From Avena insularis (taxonomy: Eukaryota; Streptophyta; Magnoliopsida; Poales; Poaceae), in assembly GCA_023614405.1 (NCBI GenBank), contig CM042688.1, positions 377,009,331 through 377,073,330 on the forward strand: a stretch of 64,000 bases of DNA, given 5' to 3'. Numbering within the stretch: position 1 is the stretch's first letter; each line of letters starts with the position of its first letter. Position numbers and translations under genes: made by a program. This document shows, piece by piece, positions 1 to 12,559 of the stretch. Under the pieces are notes generated by a model. It searched no databases, had not been told where the DNA came from, and saw only the letters and a program-made list of their open reading frames with translations.

Positions 1-104
1 TAAGGAATAAAATGGTTGATCACCGAAAGTCACTCTTGTATGATCCATTCATCTAGGATTTTATTGACCATGTCACTAGGAAAGATCACGCTAATGAACA
101 TACC

Positions 105-676
105 TTGTTCTTTAACCCCCCTTCTTTTCACCAACCAGCTGAAGTGAAGCCCATAAAAGGTAGCATGTCATCCCTCTCTGGCCTATGCCCACGAGGATTG
201 CTAGAAATTCCTAGGTCTGTCCTCTATGAAAACACAGAGATGCACATGTTGATGCTTAAAGCCGTGAACGAGGTATTGGACATGGCTAGAGAAGATCGCG
301 TGAAGCGTCCCCTGGATCACCTCCAAATCGAAGCAAACACCGAGATGATAATATAAATCAAGGTCAAACTTGGTTTGTTCACTAATGCCGACAAGGGTAA
401 AGCGGAGGGCTAGCTACATATCATAACGGTGGGAAATACATCTGCAACTACTGCTAGAGAAGATGGAAAAGATGGCAAAGATGGAAATGATGCAAAAGAT
501 GGAGAGGATGGAGAAGATGGAGAAGATGGAGAAGATGGTGGAGATGATGTATAAGATGATGGAGAAGATGGAGAAGATGGTGGATAAGATGGAGAAGAGT
601 CATCGCCTGCAGCAGTGTCCACTAGTGACGATAGTGATGACAGTGTCCATGGTGATTTCATATAACCTTATTTATG
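105..676 (+). pseudogene. Degenerate reading frame of unknown family inside the CACTA, with acidic repeat tail
   Basis: One plus-strand frame reads about 80 residues (motif FFNPPSFHQPAEVKP near the start), meets a stop near 354 and resumes in the same frame. It then passes through an Asp/Glu/Gly-rich repeat and ends with an Asp/Ser-rich tail near 676. Several in-frame stops show it is not a working gene. I do not recognise the family. It is convergent to the transposase and could be an accessory CACTA gene or a captured fragment. The opposite-strand Ser/Pro-rich frame over 410-661 is only the complement of the repeat. Confidence 0.3.
463..600. repeat. Imperfect GATGGAGAA-type microsatellite/minisatellite
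   Basis: The stretch is built from GATGGA and GAAGAT units in runs with 3-bp periodicity, for example GATGGAGAAGATGGAGAAG repeated around 505-535 and 560-595. On the plus strand one frame gives acidic Asp-Gly-Glu repeats, another Met-Glu-Lys repeats; the minus strand gives Ser/Pro repeats. Confidence 0.85.
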
Positions 677-719
677 TATCAGACTTTATGTGTGTGACTA
701 TGTTTAGTTGCCAGACCCT

Positions 720-2136
720 TGATGACCCACAAGTATAGGGGGTGTATCGCAGTATTTTCGAGGGAAGTGAAACCCAATTTATTGATTCGACACAAGGGGA
801 GACAAAGAATATTTATAAGCCTTAACAACTGAGTTGTCAATTCAGCTGCACCTGGAAACAATCTTGCTCACAGCAGTTTATCAGTAGCAACAGTTTTGTA
901 GTAGCAATAGTAAAGTAACAACAGTAGTAAAGTAAAGACAACAGTAACTATAGCAGCAAACAGTAGGATTCGAGTGAGGTAGGCATAGGGATGGATGGAT
1001 GGGTGTTGCATGGACAAGACAATTCACATAGCAATCAGAACATAGGGCAATTGCAGATAAATAAGATAAAGCATCCAAGTACTAGATAATCCTAGGCATG
1101 TGTCCCATATATAGTCATACGTGCTCGCAATGAGAACTTGCACAACATCTTTTGTCCTGCCAGCCCGTTTGCAGCGGGGCCTCAAGGGAACTACTGGCAA
1201 TTAAGGTGCTCCTTTTAATAGAGCACCGGAGCAAAGCATTAACACTCCGTGAACACATGTGATCCTCACATCAAAGCCATTCCCTCCGGTTATCCCGATT
1301 TCTGTCACTTCGGGGCCATTGGTTCCAGACAACAACGTGTGTATACAACTTACAAGTAAGACAAAAAACAATACTATCATAATGAATCAATAACATGTTC
1401 AGATCTGAAATCATGGCACTCGGGCCCTAGTGACAAGCATTAAGCATAACAAGTCGCAACAAAGTCATAAAGCACTAATAGAAGATACTAGGCACCATGC
1501 CCTACCAATCTGATGCCATTACATGAACGATCTCATCCAATCCCTACCATCCCCATAGCCTACAGCGGGGGATTACTCACTCATAGATGGGGGAAACATG
1601 GATGGTCGATGGAGAAGCGATGGTGATAATGATGGCGATGATCTCCTGTAATTCCCTGTCCGTAGGTGCCGAACGGAGTTTCGGGTGTCAAGCTGTGGAA
1701 TCGGTGGTTGCGGGCGAGCGGAACTCCTTCTAGAAAACATCGAACCCCTTAGTTTTTAGGTCGTAAGGCAACTTATAGGCGAAGAGGGAGGGGGTGCACA
1801 GGCGGCAGACCACCCCCTGGCGCGACCAGGCCCAGCCCGCGCGGCCAGGTGGTGTGGCTGGGCCCCAGCCCCACTCCGTCTCATATTCTGGCTCCGGGAG
1901 TCTTCTGGTGAAATATGATTTTTGGCTTTTGTCCCGTCCAATTCCGAGAATATTCATTTTCTGACTTTCATGGAGCCAAAAACAGCAGAAAACAGGCAGC
2001 TGACACTGTGGCTCTTGTTAATAGGTTAGTCCAAGAAATCATATGAAAAGTACTCCAAAGTGTGGACAAAACACAAGAAAGTAGATAAAACCAAGCATGG
2101 AACATCAAAAATTATAGATACATTTGCAATGTATCA
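720..2136 (-). repeat. 3' LTR of E1
   Basis: On the minus strand it begins TGATACATTGC and ends GGGTCATCA, 1417 bp, with TG...CA ends. A TATA-like CCTATAAG lies near 1776. The first roughly 200 bp (right side in window coordinates) do not resemble the LTR starts of E2 and E3; from GCCAAAAATCATATTTCACC onward they do. Confidence 0.92.
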
Positions 2137-5062
2137 ACATCCCCAAGCTTAACTCCCGTCGTCCCTAGTAGGTAAGTGATAAAAAGAAAGAATAATTTTT
2201 GAGGTGACATGCACCATCATAAACTTGGTCAAAGTATTTGTAAAACATTCAAAGATGGGATCATAGTACTTCAATCATAACATGGAAGACAAAGTTCTAG
2301 CAATAAGACAAAGAGACTATGATGCAACATGAAAAGGCACAAACAAAAGATTCATGAATAACAATGCTTTGCAAGACGTTTGTTTGTTTCACATAAAGAA
2401 AACATACCATAGTAGTATTCAGCGTGTCCCTCATAGAGTAGCAATTATAAATGCATAGGACACCTTCAAAGTTTATAAGAGTGACTAGATACAAATAGTT
2501 TAAAACAAGCAATATCAAGGTATGCATCAATCAACTAGTCTTAGGACAATGCACATAGAACTAAGAATGGCCACTATGCTCTCTAAGTAAGTGCATAAAG
2601 ATAGAAGGTGGAGACTCAATATATATAAGTGGAAGAAAGGCCTTCATAGAAGGAAGCAAAGATTCAAGTTTCATAAAGAGCTTCCAAAAATTATGGTACT
2701 TATAGCTTTCAGCTCTCATTACCCCTATCACAAGCATCTTGAAGTGATTAAGGTTAAAGTGAACAAACTATGGTGTACATGCTTGACGAAGTATAAGTTA
2801 GAAATCTCATGTCCCTTGAATACGAGGGTCGCTCCTCATGCTACTCAAGTTTAGTCATCGGTAAGTTCTTGTCATCGTAAGTACATGTGTATCATAGAGA
2901 ACCGCCAACGGGGTACCCCTTGCCCGACGATACGGAAGAATCCCCTTATCAAAATGACAAGGCAAGCAGACAACGAGCATCTCAGCAATCTTCTTATTTA
3001 CCATGGTAATATGGTGCTTTTTTCTCTCTTTCCTCTTTTCATAATCTCTTTTCTTCTTTTTTCTCTTTTTTTCTCAACATCGGACTCTTTTTTATAAGAA
3101 GAATGCTTCGTAGACAACTCATTATGGTTACGCTGCAGGTTTCCACCATGTCAGCATGGATTAGACCAGCGGCCCAGGCATTTCTCTAACACACATACAT
3201 AACTCCATGGACTTATAAGCTCCCCTTTCATTTCACACCGATGACATCCATAGACAAAAGAGCATGATATCAACTAGGTACAAAGTACCCGTGCAATGTT
3301 GAAAGCGTTCCCCATGACATCATGGTTCTGCTAATCCCCAAAAAATAAATGCAAGCATATACAACATAGACGACACAATGGTTCAAGTTTATTAAGGGCA
3401 AGAAAAGTAAAGTGTTCCATCAAGTTCGTGAGAGCTTTAATCACTAGTTTTCTCATAACAAGTTTAATTTGGAAGGTAAACAAAAACATGAACATACTTG
3501 GAATAGCATATGCTAATAGGTAGGTATGGTGGACTCTTTGGAATAACTTGGTTTAGGGAGTTGGATGCATGAGTGGAACTCATACTTGGTTGCGGAGGCT
3601 AGCAAAAGACTGGGAGTGACAAACTAAGAGAGCAATAATGGCCATAATCATGCAGAGCGACAAAACATCATTGATCAAAGCATAAAGTGATACTACAAGT
3701 TGAAAACTAAAGGATCATAAAGGCTTATGGTGACTTGAGATAGTCATAACATGGTGTGAGCATGCGCCAAGTCAACCCAAATAAAGCATCAAAGGAGAAT
3801 ACCACTATACTATGCTTTAATATGCTAAAACAACGCATGATCCTTCCAAGGCACATTAAGAAATCTCAATTGTTTATAACAAGTCATGCTACAGCAAAGA
3901 ATACTAAGCATAAAGCCAAAACAATATCAAGCATGGCATGACAAAGCATAGGCCACAGTCAAAAACAAGCTCTCTTTACCACTTAAGCATGAACTTTCCT
4001 ACTCTTTTCCAATCCAAACCAAACTATTTGAAAACCAATGCATGAAAGAGGAGGTCCAACCAATTTATTCAGCAAACTAAGAAAACCAAGCAAACGAAAA
4101 ACCAAAATAAAAACGAAAAAGAAGACGCTCCAAGAACAACACAACTGTGCATGAAACAATCAAAATGAAGTGTTTGGAAGAAACCTGGGATTTATATTGA
4201 TGAAGAAAGGGATGCCTTGGGCATCCCCAAGCTTTGACGCTTGTACTTCTTGGATATATCTTGGGGTGACACGCGTGGCATCCCCAAGCTTGAGTTTTAG
4301 TCCATTCTTCATCTCATTACTCATTCCTTCCATACACCTGAATTTTTTTCCTTCATACAAAACTTCACACAATCTTTATTAGCAACATTAGTGCACTCAA
4401 GATAAATAAGTCTTAAGGTTTAGTTATAACACCAAATAAACTTCTATTAGAACACTAGCTACTGTAGCACTTCCCTAAAAAAGATCAATTCCCCAAAAGA
4501 ACTCAAAAAGGAACCAACAAGAAGCAAATGCGGAAAATGGCAGAAATCTGTCAAAACAGACCAGGAGGTAAAGACGAATTTTTTCGAAGACATTCTGTTG
4601 CTCAAATCAAAAAGTGTTGAACTAACAAACGTTAGAAAACAACCTGGGGAAGAAGCACAAAAATGCACGTCTCAAAAAGACGTTCAGAGATTTTACATGA
4701 ATTTTTATGGTGAAGCACGGAAATCTGTTTCGGGACAGCAACTTTTCCAATCATTACTTCTCTCTCATTAGAGGTTATTCTTGGCACAAAAAGCAAATGA
4801 AAAGGATAAGGAGCAGTTATTACTGAAGTAATAACTTCCAAGACTTATCTAAAACTTTTGGGTTATCTCCCAATAAGTACTTTTCTTTAACGCCTTTAAG
4901 TTAGGCATAAGCAAAAACTAAAATGGATAGAATAGAAGTAAGCGGAGATAATCATGGTGAAGACATTGTTTTGTTCAATGAAATCCTTTTGTTAACAAGG
5001 TTGATCAGGTCTTGCTACCAAAACAATTCCATATTAGACGAAACTTTGTATTCCACTAATGA
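2137..5062 (-). other. E1 non-coding 3' internal region
   Basis: No coherent protein is encoded here. Parts (about 2580-3700) match the non-coding 3' region of E2 (about 14400-15480) and, inverted, of E3 (about 59400-60700). Shared landmarks are GAACCGCCAACGGGGTACCC and a T/C-rich tract (3018-3085). The stretch near 4200-4290 holds two extra CATCCCCAAGCTT purine-tract-like motifs. Sequence near 4850-4915 does not match E2. Confidence 0.6.
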
Positions 5063-7737
5063 TTATATTACCTCAACTTTGATAGCAATGGTCCTAATCA
5101 TAATAGTTTCAAATTTTCCTCTTGGTATGGGACAATATATTTCTCCAACTTGAATGCCCTCAACATGTTCAATTGAATTTAAACCATAAGTCCTATCAAT
5201 ATTTTTGGGGAAATAGACAGTATGTTCTTTGTCATTAACATTGAAGGTCACCTTTCCTTGATTACAATTAATAACAGCTTCTGCAGTATTAACAAAAGGT
5301 CTCCCAAGAATAATAGACATATTATCATTCAGGCATTTCAAGCACAACAAAATCAGTTAATATCCAGCAATTATGAGCCACTTGAACAGGTACATCCTCA
5401 CATATACCAACAGGAATAGTGGTAGATTTATCATCCATTTGCAAAGATATATCAGTTGGTGTCAGTTTTTCAAGTTGAAGCCTCTTATATAGAGAGAAAG
5501 GCATAACACTAACTCCAGCTCCCAAATCACACAAAGCAGTTCTAACATAACTGTTCTTAATAGAGCAAGGGATAGTTGGAATCCCTGGGTCTTCAAGTTT
5601 CTTTAGAACCTTACCATTAAAGGAATAATTAGCAAGCAAAGTAGAGATTTCTTTATTAGGGATCTTCCTTTTATTCGAGACAATATCCTTCATATACTCT
5701 GAGTAAGGAGGCAATTTAATAGCATCAGCCAAAGGAATTTGCAGGAATAAAGGTTTCATCCACTCACAAAACTTATTATAGTGTTCATCTTCCTTTGACT
5801 TGTGTTTCTTATCAGGGAAAGGCATAGGTTTTTGGACCCAAGGCTCTCTTTCAATACCATGTTTCTTAGCAATAAAATCTTCTTTGGTGTATTTAGTATT
5901 CTTAGTGTGGTTTTCAGGTTTTTCTTCAACTTTTTCTTCATTAGGAGCTTCATTTTCTTCATTACCACTTTCAGTTTCAGCATCAGAAATAGATATACTA
6001 TTAGGATCTATAGCAAGTTCCGAGGGTTCTTCAATAGTTTTATGTTTCTTTTTTCTTTTCTTACGAGTAGAACCACTATTTTCAGCTTGTTGAGAATCCT
6101 GCTCAATTCTTTTGGGATGCCCCTCAGGATATAGAGGATCCCGGGTAGCAGCACCACTTCTAGTTCTAATTTTATAAGTATGTTGTTCTTTAGCAGCATT
6201 AACTAGCAAGTCTTTTTGCACTTTAACGAGTTGATCTATTTGAGTTTGAACCATTTGAAAGTGTTTAACAATCATTTTAACATCATTAGAGGTTCTTTCC
6301 ACAATATCTTTCAACTCAACAATAGCTCTAGTGTTTTCCATTAGATGATTTTGTACCCCTTTTATTAAAATTATCTTGCTTAACAATAAAGATATCGAAT
6401 TCTTCTAAGCATTGATCAGGAGGTTTAGAATAAGGGATATCACCTACATCAAAGTGTTGGAGAGAGTGTACCTCGATAGTGGATGAGTAGGGAATAAGCT
6501 TACATAATTCTTCTATAGGAGGTAAATTCTTGACATCTGGCGCTTTAATTCCCTTCTCCTTAAGACATTTCTTAGCTTCCTTCATCACTTCATCATTTAA
6601 TTCAATAACTCCCCTCTTCTTTGATGTTGGAATAGGCACTGGTATAGTAGGTTCAGGTACCATTACTTTAGGTATAGCTTGTTCAGGAGGATTCCAATCT
6701 TCATAGTTCTTACTTATTTTAGCCACTAATTCCTCCGCTTCCTTAGGAGTCCTATTCCTGAAAACACAATCAGCACAACTATCTAGGTATGTTCTAGATT
6801 CCTCAGTTAGTCCATTATAAAATATATCAAGAATCTCATTCTTAGGTAATGGACTTCTAGCCTGTGCATTAATCAAAGCACAAAACCTTGCCCATGCTTT
6901 GGGCAATATCTCTTTTTCTCCCTGTTTAAAATCAAAAAGTTCCTGCAAAATAGCATGTCTAGCACTAGGAGGAAAATATTTCTGCAGGAAAGTACTAATC
7001 AAGCAATCAGGGCTATCAATAGATCCGGGAGGTAAATTACTAAACCAAGTTTTAGCTTCTCCTTTCAGTGAAAAGGGGAAAATCTTAGCAACAAAGTAAG
7101 TACGCATCTTAATATCATCAGAAAACAAGTCACTCATGGTAGAAAGTTCATTCATATGTGCTACCGCACTTTCATTCTTAGTCCCACAAAAAGGTTCTTT
7201 CTCAACAATAGCTATGTAAGATAGATCGACAGGGAAATCATAATCCTTATCTTTAATGTTTATGGGAGAAGCAACAAACTTAGCAATAGGAGAGAATTTG
7301 GGTCTAATAGTACGCCTCTCAAGGAGACTCTTAGCAGCGCTCCTATCATGGGTGTTTTTACATTCTTTAATAAATTCATCGGTCATTTCAACATAGCCAT
7401 CTTCAATATCATAACTTTCACTAGACTCGGGTGAACTAACAGGTGTAGTAGTGTCTTCATTAGGAGTTTCAGTATTTCTAGCTATAGTTCTAGCAATCGT
7501 AGCATCTAGGAAAGGACCTAATGAACCACTCTTATCAAGCACAGTAGAAGCAGCATCATAAGTATCAGAAGTTTCAGATTCAGCAGTAGTAGCAGTGTGT
7601 GTAACATGTGTATGTGGTGGTGTAACGAGCTTACTCATAACAGATGGTGAATCAAGAGCAACAGAGGTGTTCAGAACCATACCTCTTCTTGTAGTGGATG
7701 GTAAAATAGGAACCTTGCCATCACGAGACTTACCCAT
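5063..7737 (-). pseudogene. E1 gag-protease gene (Athila-type), frameshifted
   Basis: It starts at ATG 7737 (MGKSRDGKVPILPS). The gag part spans roughly residues 150-330, including a retrotransposon-gag-like segment (FPFSLKGEAKTWFSNLPPGS). A pepsin-like protease follows with the catalytic DLGAGVSVMP motif near 5510 and an ILGRPF motif near 5300. The reading frame breaks near 6370, where a G run has one extra base relative to E2 and E3, and again near 5335, where bases are missing. These two lesions split it into three frames. It would package RNA and process gag; here it is probably dead. No polymerase follows the protease, unlike in autonomous Athila elements. Confidence 0.85.
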
Positions 7738-7797
7738 GATGGCTGGATAGCAGCGAACAATAGAGAATCCAAGTGAACTTGAGAAATAAAGCTATGC

Positions 7798-7815
7798 TCC
7801 CTGGCAATGGCGCTA
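7798..7815 (-). other. E1 primer-binding site, decayed tRNA-Asp type
   Basis: The minus strand reads TAGCGCCATTGCCAGGGA directly inside the 5' LTR. It differs from the intact E3 site by three G-to-A changes. The canonical sequence complements the 3' end of plant tRNA-Asp. Confidence 0.75.
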
Positions 7816-7826
7816 GAAAATAGTCT

Positions 7827-9258
7827 TGATGACCCACAAGTATAGGGGGTGTATCGCAGTATATTCGAGGGAAGTGAAACCCAATTTATTGATTCAACAC
7901 AAGGGGAGCCAAAGAATATTTATAAGCCTTAACAACTGAGTTGTCAATTAAGCTGCACCTGGAAACAATCTTGCTTACAGCTATTTATCAGTAGCAACAG
8001 TTTTGTAGTAGCAATAGTAAAGTAACAACAGTAGTAAGGTAAAGACAACAGTAACTATAGCAGCAAACAGTAGGATTCGAGTGCGGTAGGCATAGGGATG
8101 GATGGACGGGCGTTGCATGGACAAGACAATTCACATAGCAATCAGAACATAGGGCAATTGAAGTTAAATAAGATAAATCATCCAAGTACTAGATAATCCT
8201 AGGCATGTGTCCCATATATAGCCATACGTGCTCGCAATGAGAACTTGCACAACATCTTTTGTCCTGCCAGCCCGTTTGCAGCGGGGCCTCAAGGGAACTA
8301 CTGGCAATTAAGGTGCTCCTTTTAATAGAGCACCGGAGCAAAGCATTAACACTTCGTGAACACATGTGATCCTCACATCAAAGCCATTCCCTCCGGTTAT
8401 CCCGATTTCTGTCACTTCGGGGCCATTGGTTCCGGATAACAACGTGTGTATACAACTGCAGGTAAGACCAAAAACAATACTATCATAATGAATCAATAAC
8501 ATGTTCAGATCTGAAATCATGGCACTCGGTCCCTAGTGACAAGCATTAAGCATAACAAGTCGCAACAAAGCCATAAAGCACTAATAGAAGATACTAGGCA
8601 CCATGCCCTAACAATCTGATGTCATTACATGAACGATCTCATCCAATCTCTACCATCACCATAGTCTACAGCGAGGGATTACTCACTCATAGATGGGGGA
8701 AACATGGATGGTCGATGGAGAAGCGATGGTGATGATGATGACGATGATCTCCTCCAATTCCCCGTCCCGGCAGGGTGCCAGAATGGAGTTTCTGGTGCTG
8801 TTTCGTGGAATATGGTGGTGGCGGCGGAGCGGAACTCCTTCTAGAAAAACGTCGAACCCCCCTGAGTTTTTAGGTCAGAAGGCAACTTATAGGCGAAGAG
8901 GGAGGCCGAGGGGGTGCCTGGGGCGGCCAGACCACCCCCTGGCGTGGCCAGGCCCAGCCCGCGCGACCAGGTGGTGTGGCTGGGCCCCAGCCCCACTCTG
9001 TCTCATATTTTGGCTCCGGGAGTCTTCTAGTGAAATAGGATTTTTGGCTTTTGTCCCGTCCAATTCCGAGAATATTCATTTTCTAACTTTCCTGGAACCA
9101 AAAACAGCAGAAAACAGGCAGATGGCACAGTGGCTCTTGTTAATAGGTTAGTCCAAGAAATCATATGAAAAGTACTCCAAAGTGTGGACAAAACACAAGA
9201 AAGTAGATAAAACCAAGCATGGAACATCAAAAATTATAGATACATTTGCAATGTATCA
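7827..9258 (-). repeat. 5' LTR of E1
   Basis: A 1432-bp LTR with TG...CA ends, closely similar to 720-2136, including the E1-specific start. The target duplication ACCCT follows at 9259-9263. Confidence 0.92.
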
Positions 9259-11940
9259 ACCCTCGGGATTACATTGTCCGGGTATTCCGGTTTTATTCCC
9301 AGACATTTTAGATGTTGTTCTTTAAGGAAAATCTCATCTGAGTTGGTGTTTTTAGTTGCACCCTAGTTGTCTAGTTTAGCCTTATTTAATAGAAATACAC
9401 AAGTCATGATCATCGTATCAAATACACAATAATCCATACAAGTTCATAGAATTCTATAGAATTTATCTGCGAAATACATTTATTACATCATCATTTGGGA
9501 TGAACTCCGTCTTCGTCTTCGTCTTCCTGAGTGAACAAGCTTGAAGTGCCGGTTGTCTCCTTGTTGTATTCTTCCTCGGAGATCACGTCGTCAACACCGA
9601 TGATACTTCTTTTTGAGTCTATAACCATGTGTCTATTCTTATTCTTCGGGTCAACAATGTAGAAGACTTGATTAACTTGTTGAGCTAGTATGAATGGATC
9701 GTTTCTGAAAGCCACACGGCTGAGGTCCACTGTAGTACAACCCCCATCATTTGGTGTCACATAAGACTTAGGAACCCAACGACAACAGAACAATGCAATT
9801 TGGAAATCCACATAGTCTAGCTACCAAATATCTTCTATGTATCCGTAATAGAGACGTTTTACCCCGGTTTGTTCCTCTGCATATAAGCTAACACTGTTGT
9901 TTTGCGTCTTAATTGTTGCATCTTTTGCTTTCGTAGCAAATGTGTACCCATTGATTTTGTACCCCTGAAACTGCCAGGCTTGCCATGTTGGTCCTCTCTC
10001 TAAACAAGTAAGAAAGAGATCATCAGTATGGACTTTTCGTAGTTGCTCTTTGAACTAGTTGTTGAACTCATTCTCGTGGAGTTTGTCAATTGATTTTTTT
10101 GCTAGATGTAGTTCTTGTAAAATGCATTTGTGTTCATCCATGAACGGAGTGACAATATCGAAGTGTTTCAGCACATGGAATTGTGCCTTACCATAATCAT
10201 CTGTAGTTGGATTGATCCTCCTCTTTCCGGCCATTCCAACACCACTAAGTTTTCCAGAATGGATAGAACAGGGCATGACTATCGGCTCAAGACGCTTCAT
10301 GTAACCAAGGAAGAACTTAACGACCTGTTCGGTTACATATCCCTATGCTCCCCTCTGGATGTTCTCGGTTCCTCATGTAGTGCTTAAGAATGCCCATGTA
10401 TCGTTCAAATGGGTACATGCTTCTTAGATAGATGGGACCACACATTCTTATCTCTTGCACAATGTGGACGATGAGATGTACCATGATATCGAAGAACGAC
10501 AGAGGGAATATCATTTCCAACTGGTATAGTGTCTTCACCACATCTTTTTGTAGGCTATCCAAATCATTAGGATTCTATCACCTTCTAAGAAATTATGTGG
10601 AAAAACTTACACAACTTCGTTAGGGCTTGTTGAACATGTGGTTTAAATACTCCCCTAATTGCAATGAGGAACGTCTGTGTAATCATAATATGGAAATCAT
10701 GAGACTTCATGTCTGTTAGTTTGTCTTCTATCGTTGAAACAAGCTTTCTCATGTAGGCGGCATAGCCCACTAGAAACGGCATGCCGTATAGAGATTCACA
10801 AACCTCTTTTGCCTCTGCTTTGGTACTGACATATTCTACTGGTTCCTTCAAGTCGTGTACAGGTTCTTCCAGCTGGCCTCTAAGTTCTCTAGCTTCAAGT
10901 CGTGCATTGAAACTATCTTTTGTTTTGATCCTTCATGTTAAGCAATGTCCCCATTAAGCTATCGCACACATTCTTATCTACGTGCATCACATTGATGGAA
11001 TGTCACATGTCGAGATCCTTCTAGTAAGGCAGGTCCCAAAATATCGACCTCTTCTTATAGATGGTCATTTCCTTTTGATTGGGAAGCTCTTCATCTGTAA
11101 TTGTTTCTTTTCCTTTTCCCTTGTGTTTGATGCCTTTTTCCTGCAACCTTTTCCCTTTACCAAGCATGACATTCAGGTGTTGAACCATTGCATAGATCTA
11201 GGTGCCGGTTAAATCTAGAGGAGCCACATCTTTCTCAACTATATTATCAAACTTGTCGATCATACTATGATATTTATGTTTCCTCCTAGAAACCTACGAT
11301 GTCGCATGTACACCATTTTCCTACACTTATGCAAATACCAAGATGCTATCTTGTCTAAGCACTTGACACACCCATTGGGCCCTTTGAAAATCTTCCCAGA
11401 CGAGTTCCCTAAGGCCGGATAATCATTGATGGTAATGAACAACATGCACCTCAGGGTAAAGTCTTCTTGAGAAGACCATCATATATTTTTACTCCTTGAA
11501 TCCAAAGAAGTTTCAAATCTTCCACCAAAGGTTCAAAGTACATATCAATGTCGTCGCTCTTTGGTCCCTGGATTAGTACCGCCAACAAGATGTGCTTTAT
11601 CTTCATGCACAACCATGGACGAAAGTTGTAAATGCATATATTCATGGGCCAGGTGTTGTGGTTGGTACTCATGTTGCCGAACGGGTTCATTCCATCGGTG
11701 CTCAGTGCAAACCTTACATTTGTAGGATCCTTTTCGTAAGGATCACCATCATCTTCCATAGGCTTAAGTATGTCCATGTTCCTCCACTGTGGCGAGTCAG
11801 CAGGGTGTCTCGGCATTGAGTCCTTAGTGCACTCCTTAGCATGCCAACTCATAAGTTTTGATGTATCAGGGTTTGCAAATAAGCGCTTCAAACAAGGAAC
11901 AATGGCCAGGTACCAACAAACTTTTACCAGAATGTCCTTT

Positions 11941-11960
11941 TTCTTCTTCTTCTTCTTCTT

Positions 11961-11991
<31 letters not shown>

Positions 11992-12013
11992 TTCTTCTTC
12001 TTCTTCTTCTTTC
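11941..12013. repeat. (TTC)n microsatellite inside TNP2
   Basis: About 24 TTC/CTT triplets with a single A interruption at 11991. On the minus strand the tract is in frame with the transposase and encodes a lysine run broken by one asparagine. Confidence 0.95.
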
Positions 12014-12559
12014 TCGGCTCCGTTTCCATATCATCCTCGTTGTCATCATCCATATCCTCATCCTTCCGTGGCTTGAATCTAGGAGCATTGCACACCAGGC
12101 ATTCACACAGATTTTCATGAGCATCTCCACGGAACAACATACAATCATATTCACAAGCATCTATTTTCTCAACTTCCATTCCCAACAGACAGATGATCTT
12201 CTTAGCTCTATAATAATTCTAGGGCATGTTATTTCCCTCTAGAAATAAGTCGTGTAAAAATTTCAGCAAGAGAGTTACACTACTATCTAACCACTTCAAC
12301 TTCTCCTTCATCTGCAACAACTCCAACATAGTGGCCAACTTTTTGTGCACCGGCTTACAATATGTATGCATTGGCATCTCTGGGTCTTTTAACATGAACG
12401 CAAATTTGTCGCATTGTTTCTCGCCCTCGCTGTCGAAGTATTTTTCAAATCTCCGCAACATCTGGCTCAACTCTTGTTGTTCAACTATGTTATCAGTGTC
12501 ATCTGTAGATGCATGCTGATCATATCCAGACTCTGTCGATGGGAACACAATGGTAGGCT

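Larger units (their letters stand above)
720..9258 (-). mobile_element. Gypsy LTR retrotransposon E1 (Athila-like, RT-less), complete with TSD
   Basis: Two LTRs in the same orientation (720-2136 and 7827-9258) flank an internal region with gag-protease on the minus strand. The flanks 715-719 and 9259-9263 both read ACCCT, a perfect 5-bp target duplication. A primer-binding site lies next to the right LTR and a polypurine tract (complement of ATCCCCAAGCTTAA) next to the left LTR. No reverse transcriptase, RNase H or integrase was found, and the env-position ORF present in E2 and E3 is missing. It is inserted in the CACTA downstream of the transposase. The family is clearly shared with E2 and E3 in gag, protease and the distal LTR, but the LTR start differs. 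Confidence 0.93.

Noticed and set aside
410..661. Minus-strand Ser/Pro-rich ORF
   Set aside because: It is the complement of the GATGGAGAA repeat; the low-complexity composition comes from the repeat, not from a gene.
881..1078. Recurrent short ORF (DALSYLS...LCSDCYVNCLVHATP) in LTRs of E1 and E3
   Set aside because: It occurs in every LTR copy in the U5 region with no start context or domain; it reflects shared LTR sequence.
11770..12120. Plus-strand ORFs rich in Phe or Ser over the TTC tract
   Set aside because: They are shadows of the microsatellite on the strand opposite TNP2.
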